Positions 25,621-34,800 of a DNA stretch of 64,000 bases are shown here, in pieces (position 1 is the stretch's first letter; every line of letters begins with the position of its first letter). The DNA is taken from positions 1,984,001 through 2,048,000 of the forward strand of contig NZ_JAUFQN010000019.1 in the NCBI RefSeq assembly GCF_030409795.1. Reading direction: 5' to 3'. The notes beneath the pieces are model-generated. The model ran no database searches, had not been told where the DNA came from, and was given only the letters and a program-made list of their open reading frames with translations. Source of the DNA: Flavobacterium paronense (GTDB lineage Bacteria > Bacteroidota > Bacteroidia > Flavobacteriales > Flavobacteriaceae). Made by a program: the position numbers and the translations under genes.

Positions 25621-28158
25621 ATGATACATACTTACAACATAGCCGGAATGACTTGTGACGGTTGTCGCACCAAAGTCGAAAAAACATTAAATGCTATTGA
25701 TGGTGTTGAAGCTAAAGTTTCATTAAGCCCACCAATTGCTACTATAACTATGGAAAAACACATTCCAACAACACAATTGCAAGAAGTATTAACTGTCGTT
25801 GGAAAATACACTATTGAAATGACCAATGGAAAGAGTTCACAGGAATCTACTGCAAATGAATCTACTGCAAAATCCTGTTGCTCCACCCATTCTCATAGTG
25901 ATAAAAAAGAAAATATGGTTCCCGCTAATGCAGGTGGAAAATACCATTGCCCAATGCACTGCGAGGGTGAAAAAGTCTATGACAAAGCAGGCGACTGCCC
26001 TGTTTGTGGAATGGATTTAGTCAAAGCACCAGAATTGACCGTTAGTAAAGCCTTATATACTTGTCCTATGCATCCCGAAGTAATTAGTGAAACTCCAGGT
26101 TCATGTCCAATTTGCGGAATGGATTTAGTACCTATGAATCCAACTGACAACGAAGACCAAAAAACGTACAAGGATTTGGTAAAGAAAATGAAAGTAGCGA
26201 TTGTATTTACAGTTCCAATTTTCGCTATTGCAATGATAGAAATGGCACACAACAATCCATTACTTCAACTAATGGACGCTTCAAAATGGAATTGGGTACA
26301 ATTAATTCTATCTCTTCCTGTAGTTTTTTATGCCTGTTGGATATTTTTTGTTCGTGCTTGGAAGTCAATCATTACATGGAATTTGAATATGTTTACCCTT
26401 ATCGGAATTGGTACAGGAGTGGCTTTTCTATTTAGTTTAGTCGGAATGTTTTTTCCCGATATTTTTCCAAGTGAATTTAAAACCGAACACGGAACAGTAT
26501 TACTCTATTTTGAAGCTACAACTGTCATTCTAACTTTGGTTTTGTTAGGACAATTATTAGAAGCCAGAGCGCACAGTCAAACCAGTGGCGCAATAAAAGA
26601 ATTATTAAAATTGGCTCCTACTGAAGCTACTTTGGTTATTGATGGAAGCGATAAAGTAATCTCGATTCACGACATCAAAAAAGGCGATTTATTAAGAGTA
26701 AAACCAGGAGACAAAATTCCTGTAGATGGAAAAATAACCGATGGCGAAAGTAGTATTGATGAAGCTATGATTACAGGCGAACCAATACCCGTTGACAAAA
26801 AGAAAGACGATAATGTAATTGCAGGAACAATAAACGGTAACAAATCATTTGTGATGGTAGCTGAAAAAGTGGGTTCAGAAACCTTACTTTCTCAAATCGT
26901 TCAAATGGTAAATGATGCCAGTCGTTCACGAGCACCAATTCAAAAATTAGCCGATAGCATCGCAAAATACTTTGTGCCAATTGTTGTAATTATTTCCGTA
27001 ATTACCTTTTTCATTTGGGCAAAATTTGGTCCCGAACCTGCATTAGTTTACGGATTTATAAATGCTATTGCCGTTTTAATTATTGCCTGTCCTTGTGCTT
27101 TAGGATTGGCAACTCCAATGTCAGTAATGGTTGGTGTTGGTAAAGGTGCGCAATCAGGCGTTTTGATAAAAAATGCTGAAGCTTTAGAAAACATGAATAA
27201 AGTAAATGTACTAATTACTGATAAAACAGGAACCATAACAGAGGGAAAACCATCTGTTGAAAAAATCTATTCGTCAGATAATAACGAAGAGGATTTATTG
27301 AAAAGCATAGCTTCATTAAATCAATATAGCGAGCATCCATTGGCGCAAGCTGTTGTGAATTATGCAAAAACAAAATCCATTTTATTAGTTGAAGTTAAAG
27401 ATTTTGAAGCCGTTGCAGGCAAAGGAGTTACAGGAACAGTAACCAATAAAAAAGTAGCATTAGGAAATAAAAAACTAATGGAACAAGTAAAGGCAAATGT
27501 TTCAAATGATTTGGAAAACAAAATTATTGCCGAGCAAAAACTAGGAAAAACCGTTTCATATATAGCTGTTGATAGCGTAGCAGTTGGTTTTGTATCAATT
27601 ACCGATGCAATTAAAATATCGAGTAAAGAAGCTATAAAAGAACTAATGCGTCAAGGTGTAGAAGTAATTATGCTTACTGGAGATAATGTCAATACTGCCA
27701 AAGCTGTTGCTGATGAACTAAACTTAACGGCTTATAAAGCAGGATGCTTACCAGAAGATAAACTCAAAGAAATTAAACGCTTACAGGCAGAAGGAAAAAT
27801 TGTAGCGATGGCAGGAGACGGAATAAACGATGCTCCGGCATTAGCGCAGTCCAACATTGGAATAGCAATGGGAACAGGAACAGATGTAGCTATAGAAAGT
27901 GCCAAAATAACTTTAGTTAAAGGCGATTTACTAGGTATCGTAAAAGCCAAAAATTTAAGTCATGCAGTTATGAAAAACATTAAGCAGAACTTATTTTTTG
28001 CGTTTTTCTACAATGTGTTGGGAGTTCCAATTGCAGCAGGTGTTTTATATCCCTTTTTTGGAATTTTATTGTCCCCAATGATTGCCGCTTTAGCAATGTC
28101 ATTTAGTTCAGTATCAGTAATTGTAAATGCCTTGCGTTTACGAAATTTAAAACTTTAA
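25621..28158 (+). CDS. copA: Copper/silver-exporting P1B-type ATPase with HMA and two CPMH modules
   Basis: An 845-residue ATPase: an N-terminal HMA (GMTCDGC, Cys12/Cys15), two heavy-metal-binding modules (about 104-135, YHCPMHCEGEK...CPVCGMDL; and 141-170, YTCPMHPEV...CPICGMDL), eight membrane helices, transport motif CPC at 490-492 (ACPCALGLATP), phosphorylated Asp534 (DKTGT) and GDGIND. The CPC plus ALGLATP pattern is the Cu(I)/Ag(I) class. Exports cuprous or silver ions from cytoplasm to periplasm. The first CPMH module is divergent (CEGEK insertion). Sits mid-cluster with tight spacing on both sides. Confidence 0.95.
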   Translation: MIHTYNIAGMTCDGCRTKVEKTLNAIDGVEAKVSLSPPIATITMEKHIPTTQLQEVLTVVGKYTIEMTNGKSSQESTANESTAKSCCSTHSHSDKKENMVPANAGGKYHCPMHCEGEKVYDKAGDCPVCGMDLVKAPELTVSKALYTCPMHPEVISETPGSCPICGMDLVPMNPTDNEDQKTYKDLVKKMKVAIVFTVPIFAIAMIEMAHNNPLLQLMDASKWNWVQLILSLPVVFYACWIFFVRAWKSIITWNLNMFTLIGIGTGVAFLFSLVGMFFPDIFPSEFKTEHGTVLLYFEATTVILTLVLLGQLLEARAHSQTSGAIKELLKLAPTEATLVIDGSDKVISIHDIKKGDLLRVKPGDKIPVDGKITDGESSIDEAMITGEPIPVDKKKDDNVIAGTINGNKSFVMVAEKVGSETLLSQIVQMVNDASRSRAPIQKLADSIAKYFVPIVVIISVITFFIWAKFGPEPALVYGFINAIAVLIIACPCALGLATPMSVMVGVGKGAQSGVLIKNAEALENMNKVNVLITDKTGTITEGKPSVEKIYSSDNNEEDLLKSIASLNQYSEHPLAQAVVNYAKTKSILLVEVKDFEAVAGKGVTGTVTNKKVALGNKKLMEQVKANVSNDLENKIIAEQKLGKTVSYIAVDSVAVGFVSITDAIKISSKEAIKELMRQGVEVIMLTGDNVNTAKAVADELNLTAYKAGCLPEDKLKEIKRLQAEGKIVAMAGDGINDAPALAQSNIGIAMGTGTDVAIESAKITLVKGDLLGIVKAKNLSHAVMKNIKQNLFFAFFYNVLGVPIAAGVLYPFFGILLSPMIAALAMSFSSVSVIVNALRLRNLKL

Positions 28159-28166
28159 ATAAAAAG

Positions 28167-30680
28167 ATGAAAAATTTAATTCTAATAACATTCTTTATAT
28201 CTATATGCTCATTTGGCAATGCTCAAGTCAAAAAGGAGACACAGCAAACATTTTACACTTGTATTATGCATCCCGAAATTCATTTACCTAAACCGGGAAA
28301 CTGCCCTAAATGTGGTATGACGCTCATAAAAGAAAAGCCTAAAGTAACTAAAGAAAAAGCAGTTCCAAAACAGGATAAAACTCAAACCCGAGCCAAAGGC
28401 GAACAGAGCGAAGCTAATTCAGAGAAAGAAGTTACAACTAACAATAGTATTTCTTACCCAAAAGCGGAATCAAAACAAACCACTTTTACAGCAAAAAATG
28501 AGCCTTCAAAAACTGTTCGTTATGACTTATATGTTCGTGATACTATTGTGAATTTTTCGGGTAAAGAAAAACGAGCAATAGCGGTAAATGGACAAATTCC
28601 AATGCCAACCTTAACTTTCACTGAGGGCGATATTGCTGAAATCTATGTACATAATGAGTTAAACGAAGAAACTTCTATGCACTGGCACGGTTTGTTTTTA
28701 CCAAATCAATACGATGGCGTTCCAAACCTTACACAAATGCCAATTAAACCACACACCACACATTTATACAAATTTCCAATTATCCAACACGGAACACATT
28801 GGTATCATAGTCATACTGGCTTGCAAGAACAAATAGGAATGTACGGTTCATTCATTATGAATAAAAGAAATGAAGACCCAACTTTCAGAAAAGGAATTGA
28901 TGATTTACCAACCGTTCCAATTATTTTAAGTGAGTGGACGGATATGAAACCCGAAAACGTACACCGTATGCTACACAATGCTACGGATTGGTTTGCCATT
29001 AAAAAAGGAACAACCCAAAGTTATGCAGAAGCCATAAGAAGTGGACATTTTAAAACCAAAGTAACCAATGAGTGGAAGCGAATGAACGCAATGGATGTGA
29101 GCGATGTCTATTATGATAAATTTCTAATCAATGGTAAAAACGAAAGTCAATTATCTCAATTCAAAGGTGGCGATAAAGTCCGTTTAAGAATTTCAAATGG
29201 CGGAGCATCAACTTATTTCTGGTTAACCTATGCAGGTGGAAAAGTTACAGTAGTAGCCAACGATGGTAACGATGTCGAACCAGTTGAAGTTGATAGATTA
29301 ATAGTAGCTGTTTCCGAAACCTATGATATTATTGTTACTATTCCTGCTGAAAAAACCGCCTATGAATTGTTGGCAACACCCGAAGACCGAACAAAATCAA
29401 CTTCAATATATATTGGTGGTGGCATCAATCAATTAGTTTCTCCATTGCCAAAACTCAAATATTTTGAAGGAATGAAAATGATGAACAGCATGATGAAAAT
29501 GAACGGTGATTTAGACGATATGGGTATGCAAATGTCATTAAACCAAATGGATATGAATGTAGTTATGTATCCAGAAATAACAGGCGAAACCAAAGCAAAA
29601 GCAGATGGTAAAATGGGGGATATGAAAATGACTGAAAGCGATTATGACAGTAACAAACTTTCAGATATTGTTACTTTAAATTATGCAATGCTAAAATCGC
29701 CTACTAAAACTACACTTCCAAAAGACGCTCCAGTAAAAGAATTAAAATTTGAACTCACAGGAAATATGAACCGTTATGTTTGGAGTTTAGATAACAAAGT
29801 AGTTTCAGAAACCGATAAAATCCTAATCAAGAAAGGCGAAAATATTAGAATCATTTTGCACAACGGTTCTATGATGCGACACCCAATGCACTTACATGGT
29901 CACGATTTTAGGGTGTTAAATGGTCAAGGCGATTATGCTCCACTAAAAAACATTGTGGATATAATGCCAATGGAAACTGATACTCTCGAATTTAACGCCA
30001 ATGTTGAGGGAGATTGGTTCTTTCACTGTCATATTCTCTACCACATGATGTCAGGAATGGGAAGAGTTTTTACCTATGAAAACCAAGCAGCCAACCCCGA
30101 AATTCCAAATCCAAAATTAGCACAGCGAAAACTATTTGCTGATGACAGAAAAATTCATTTAATGATTGAAAATGATTTTGCTAATAATGGAAATGATGGG
30201 GCTTTGATGATTGCCAATACACGTTGGAGTATTGGAACGGAATGGAGATTAGGATATAATAATATGCATGGTTATGAAACGGAAACACATATAGGTAGGT
30301 ATATTGGAAAAATGCAATGGTTAATGCCTTTTGTTGGTTTTGATTGGAGATACAGAAAAATGGGAATTGATGAAGAAGAAAGTAATCTATTTGGTCAATC
30401 CAATTCAAAAGATAATAGGTCAACACTTACTGTTGGTGTAGATTACACTTTACCTATGTTAGTAATATTTCAATCCGAATTATTTGCAGATGGTAAAATA
30501 CGCTTCCAACTGATGAGAGAAGATATTCCTGTTTCCAAAAGACTAAGAATGGGATTTATGGTAAATACAGATAAGGAGTATATGGTCGATGCACGATATA
30601 TAATTGGAAGAAATGTAAGTATCAGAACCCATTACGATAGTGATATGGGATTTGGAATTGGGGCTAATTTGAGGTATTAA
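28167..30680 (+). CDS. Multicopper oxidase with N-terminal CPMH-like module and C-terminal barrel-like tail
   Basis: An 837-residue exported protein (signal 1-19). Residues 29-56 are a metal-binding module (FYTCIMHPEI...CPKCGMTL). Residues 110-640 are a three-cupredoxin oxidase with all copper motifs: HWHG, HWYHSH, HPMHLHGHDF and HCHILYHMMSGM. A Met-rich loop (about 432-465) is typical of cuprous oxidases. Residues 655-837 are beta-rich, aromatic, and resemble CopB-type copper-resistance barrels. So CopA-like oxidase and CopB-like parts appear on one chain. Likely detoxifies Cu(I) in the periplasm. Confidence 0.9.
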   Translation: MKNLILITFFISICSFGNAQVKKETQQTFYTCIMHPEIHLPKPGNCPKCGMTLIKEKPKVTKEKAVPKQDKTQTRAKGEQSEANSEKEVTTNNSISYPKAESKQTTFTAKNEPSKTVRYDLYVRDTIVNFSGKEKRAIAVNGQIPMPTLTFTEGDIAEIYVHNELNEETSMHWHGLFLPNQYDGVPNLTQMPIKPHTTHLYKFPIIQHGTHWYHSHTGLQEQIGMYGSFIMNKRNEDPTFRKGIDDLPTVPIILSEWTDMKPENVHRMLHNATDWFAIKKGTTQSYAEAIRSGHFKTKVTNEWKRMNAMDVSDVYYDKFLINGKNESQLSQFKGGDKVRLRISNGGASTYFWLTYAGGKVTVVANDGNDVEPVEVDRLIVAVSETYDIIVTIPAEKTAYELLATPEDRTKSTSIYIGGGINQLVSPLPKLKYFEGMKMMNSMMKMNGDLDDMGMQMSLNQMDMNVVMYPEITGETKAKADGKMGDMKMTESDYDSNKLSDIVTLNYAMLKSPTKTTLPKDAPVKELKFELTGNMNRYVWSLDNKVVSETDKILIKKGENIRIILHNGSMMRHPMHLHGHDFRVLNGQGDYAPLKNIVDIMPMETDTLEFNANVEGDWFFHCHILYHMMSGMGRVFTYENQAANPEIPNPKLAQRKLFADDRKIHLMIENDFANNGNDGALMIANTRWSIGTEWRLGYNNMHGYETETHIGRYIGKMQWLMPFVGFDWRYRKMGIDEEESNLFGQSNSKDNRSTLTVGVDYTLPMLVIFQSELFADGKIRFQLMREDIPVSKRLRMGFMVNTDKEYMVDARYIIGRNVSIRTHYDSDMGFGIGANLRY

Positions 30681-30853
30681 CAACAATTTAAAAAGAACGA
30701 ATCATGCAACTATAATTTAAAATAGCATAATGCTTTATTGGATAAGTTAAATCACCTTTATTAAGTAATTATTATTAATTCAAATAATTTTCTGGGCAAC
30801 AGCAATCTGAAGGGCGGGTAACAGCGCAACTGAAAAAACTAAATTTATATATT

Positions 30854-31303
30854 ATGAAAAACACAAAAATGTTGGCAAAAATGTTTACTGTAATGCTATT
30901 CATTGCAGCATCACTTACAACAAGTAACACTTACGCACAAACCAAAACAAAAAAAGCAATGATGAAAGATTGTTGCATGATGAAAGACGGTAAAATGATG
31001 TGCATGAAAGATGGTAAAATGATGCCTATGGACAAAGACATGAAAATGAAAAATGGTACTACCTGCATGAAAAATGGCGAATGCGTAATGAAAGATGGCA
31101 AAAAAATGACAATGAAAAATGGTGATTGCATGGATATGAACGGAAAAATGGATAAGTGTTCTATGATGACTAAAAGCAAAAAAATGAAAACTAAAAAACA
31201 CACTATGGCAATGACTTACACTTGCCCAATGCATCCCGAAGTTACAAGTGATAAACCGGGAAAATGTCCTAAATGCGGAATGGATTTAGTGGCAAAAAAA
31301 TAA
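30854..31303 (+). CDS. Met/Lys/Cys-rich repeat protein with C-terminal metal-binding module
   Basis: A 149-residue exported protein (signal about 1-29, TYAQ). Residues 35-105 repeat a short MKDGKMM-like unit (DUF6799-like) with many Met and several Cys, suited to soft-metal binding. Residues 120-149 form the YTCPMHPEV...CPKCGMDL module found in four proteins of the cluster. It probably sequesters Cu/Ag in the periplasm. The repeats produce long spurious His/Phe-rich frames on the opposite strand. Separated from the oxidase gene by 173 bases, so it may have its own promoter. Confidence 0.82.
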   Translation: MKNTKMLAKMFTVMLFIAASLTTSNTYAQTKTKKAMMKDCCMMKDGKMMCMKDGKMMPMDKDMKMKNGTTCMKNGECVMKDGKKMTMKNGDCMDMNGKMDKCSMMTKSKKMKTKKHTMAMTYTCPMHPEVTSDKPGKCPKCGMDLVAKK

Positions 31304-31327
31304 ATCAAAATTACATTTAAAGAACAT

Positions 31328-31366
31328 TAGGCAAATAGTGAAATATATTATTTGCCTACTTTTTTA
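31328..31366 (+). terminator. Intrinsic terminator after the Met-rich gene
   Basis: TAGGCAAATA (31328-31337) pairs perfectly with TATTTGCCTA (31349-31358), followed by CTTTTTTATT. It splits the cluster into two transcription units. Confidence 0.85.
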
Positions 31367-31391
31367 TTAAAAAAATACTACTTTTACAATC

Positions 31392-31706
31392 GTGAAAATA
31401 CTAACCCTCATATTATCATTCTATTTGATTGGACTTTCCTGTATGCCTTGTGCAGATGGAGAGGCGTTTTCAACTTCCAAAAAAGTAGCGATAAGCAACC
31501 AATCTACACCACACCACGATAATGATGTGTGTTCCCCTATGTGTGTTTGCAGTTGCTGTGGCTGTCAAGGGTTTTCACTAAACAATACGTTCTCTTATAG
31601 TCTGATTTCAATTAAGACTATTATTGATAATAAAGTACCCGAATACAAATCAGTTTTTGCTTCAAATTTCTTCGGAAGCATTTGGCAACCGCCTCAAATA
31701 GCATAA
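31392..31706 (+). CDS. DUF6660-like small Cys/His protein
   Basis: A 104-residue protein with an N-terminal hydrophobic signal (LILSFYLIGLSCMPCADGE). It carries HHDNDVCSPMCVCSCCGCQGF near residues 42-61, a compact Cys/His cluster. The opening and length fit the DUF6660 family found beside heavy-metal RND pumps in Bacteroidetes. Function unknown; metal sensing or chaperoning for the RND pump encoded next is plausible. It begins a new unit after the terminator at 31328. Confidence 0.72.
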   Translation: MKILTLILSFYLIGLSCMPCADGEAFSTSKKVAISNQSTPHHDNDVCSPMCVCSCCGCQGFSLNNTFSYSLISIKTIIDNKVPEYKSVFASNFFGSIWQPPQIA

Positions 31707-31800
31707 TGAAGCCCGAGTAATTTCGGGTAATAGAGTTGTGGTCTTTCCACAGTATTTAATGGGCATTAGTGCCTAATTACTCATTCATTATACTATTAAA

Positions 31801-34800
31801 ATGATAAATAAAATCATAAACTTTTCAGTAAATAATAAACTGATTACAGGGGTTTTACTTGCTATTTTTGTTTCGTTTGGTATCTATTCATTTACACAAT
31901 TGAGTGTAGATGCACTACCTGATGTAACCAACAATCAAGTTCAAGTAATTACAAACGCCCCGAATTTAGCAACCCAAGAAGTAGAACAATTTATTACCTA
32001 TCCATTAGAAACGGAATTCAAATCATTGCAGGAAATGGTTGAATTACGAAGTACAAGCCGTTCGGGATTATCAGTTATAACAATTGTTTTCAAAGACAAT
32101 GTGCCTGTTAACATTGCTCGTCAACGAGTAGATGAAAAAATAACAACTGCTGCGGAAAGTATTCCAAAGCAGTATGGAACTCCCGAATTATTACCACCGA
32201 CCACAGGACTTGGAGAAATTTTTCAATATGTTTTAGTACCACAAAAGGGGTATGAGAAAAAATACAATTTAACCGAATTAAGAACTATTCAAGATTGGAT
32301 TGTGCGCCGTCAATTATTGGGAACGGTAGGAGTTGTTGATGTTAGTAGTTTTGGTGGCAAACTTAAACAATACGAGGTTTCCGTAAAACCAGAACGATTA
32401 GCCGCCAACAACCTAACGTTAATTGATGTTTTTGAAGCTTTACAAAACAACAACGAAAACACAGGCGGAAGCTACATTGATAAAGGTCCAAATATCTATT
32501 TTATAAGAGGAGAAGGATTAATTCAAAATTTAGAAGACATCAATAACATTGTAGTTAAAAATAATACTGGTGTTCCTATTCTGATAAAAGATATTGCAGA
32601 AGTAAAATTTGGTTTTGCACCTCGTTATGGTGCAATGACAAGGAACGGAAACGGAGAAACTGTTGGAGGTGTTGTCTTAATGCAAAAAGGAGAAAATGCA
32701 GTACGAGTTATTGAGCGTGTAAAAGAGAAGATTAAATCAATAGAAAAATCATTGCCTAAAGGGGTTAAATTAGATGTTTTCTTGGATAGAACAAAACTTA
32801 TCAATAAAACAGTTCATACAGTTAGTACAAATTTACTTGAGGGTGCATTAATCGTAATTCTTGTTTTGGTTCTCTTTTTAGGAAGCTTACGGGCTGGATT
32901 AATAGTTGCTTCCGTAATTCCTTTAGCTATGCTCTTTGCCATAATCATTATGAATATGTTTGGGTTAAGTGCCAATCTAATGAGTATGGGTGCGTTGGAT
33001 TTCGGGCTTATAGTGGATGGTGCAGTTATCATTGTCGAAGCCACTTTGCACATTTTTTCCAAGCATTATAAAAGTAATATCCTTTCGCAAAATCAAATGG
33101 ATAAGGAAGTAATCAAAAGTTCATCAAAAATTATGAGTAGTGCCATATTTGGACAAATCATAATCTTAATAGTTTACATTCCCCTATTTGTATTAAGTGG
33201 TGTTGAGGGTAAAATGTTTATGCCAATGGCTCAAACAGTGAGTTTTGCAATTTTGGGAGCATTAATACTTTCCCTTACTTATGTGCCTTGGGCAAGTAGT
33301 CTTTTTCTAAGTAAACAAGTACACGACAAACCTAATTTTACAGATAGGTTTATGAATAAACTGAACAATTGGTATCAACCCTATTTAGTAAAAGCTTTAG
33401 AGCGAAAATTTATGGTCATTGGAACTGCCATTTTTCTATTCATCGCATCATTATTTATATTCAATTCTTTGGGTGGCGAATTTATCCCCGAATTAGACGA
33501 GGGCGATTTTGCAATGAATTACACCATTCGTCAAGGAAGTAGCTTACCTCAAAGTATTGAAGTAGCCACACAATTAGAGAAAATTGTAAAGCAATTTCCA
33601 GAAGTTAAAGAAACAGTAAGTAAGATAGGAAGTAGCGAAATTCCAACCGACCCAATGCCAATTGAAAGTGCCGATGTAATAATGGTTTTAAAAGATAAAA
33701 AAGAATGGACAACAGCACACAACAAAGAAGATTTAGCTGAAAAGATGAATGAAAAATTAAGTGCTATTCCGGGATGTAATTTGTCTTTTGAACAACCAAT
33801 TCAAATGCGTTTTAATGAATTGATTGCGGGTGTTAAATCGGATATTGCCATAAAGATATTTGGGGATAATTTAGACCGCCTTTTTTCAGAAGCCAATAAA
33901 GCACTACCACTCTTAAAATCAATTGATGGTTTAGCTGATATTAAAGTAGAGCAAGTAACAGGGATGCCTAATTTAGTGGTCAATTATAATCGAAATAAGA
34001 TTGCGCAGTATGGTTTAAATATAGCCAATGTGAACCGAATTATAAATACCGCTTATGCAGGGGGAACTACTGGAGTTGTTTATGAGGGAGAAAGAAAATT
34101 TGATTTAGTGGTTCGTATTCCAAAAAATGAGAATACCGATATTGATGCTCTTAGAAGCTTACTTATTCCTACTCCAAATGGCAATCAAATACCATTAAAC
34201 GAGGTAGCCGAAGTAACGTTTAAAACCTCGCCATCGCAAATAAGCCGTGAAGATGCACAACGCAGAATTGTTATTGAAGCCAATGTTAGAGGTCGTGATG
34301 TGGAAAGTGTGGTTTTAGACATTCAGAAAAAGCTAGATGCTAAACTTAAACTTCCCGAAGGCTATTTTATTACTTATGGTGGACAGTTTCAAAACTTGCA
34401 GGAAGCTAAAGGACGTTTACAATTGGCTGTTCCTGTAGCATTATTGCTGATTTTCTTTTTACTGTTTATTACATTCAAATCCATCAAAGAAGCAACCATT
34501 ATATTTTCAGCTATTCCATTGGCGGCTATTGGTGGCATATTGGCTTTATGGGTTCGTGGAATGAATTTTAGTATTTCCGCAGGAGTTGGATTCATTGCAT
34601 TATTCGGGGTAGCTGTACTCAATGGTATTGTATTAATCAGTTATTACAATAGTCTCAAAGAAGAGGGAGAAGATGATTTATTAAAGCGTATTTACAAAGG
34701 AAGTGCTGCAAGGTTAAGACCAATTTTAGCAACAGCAACAGTAGCCTCATTAGGTTTTTTACCAATGGCATTGTCAACCAGTGCAGGTGCAGAAGTACAA

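Noticed and set aside
30911..31234. Minus-strand ORFs rich in His and Phe
   Set aside because: They are the complement of the Met/Lys repeat gene at 30854-31303, whose signal peptide and CPMHPE module mark the real frame.
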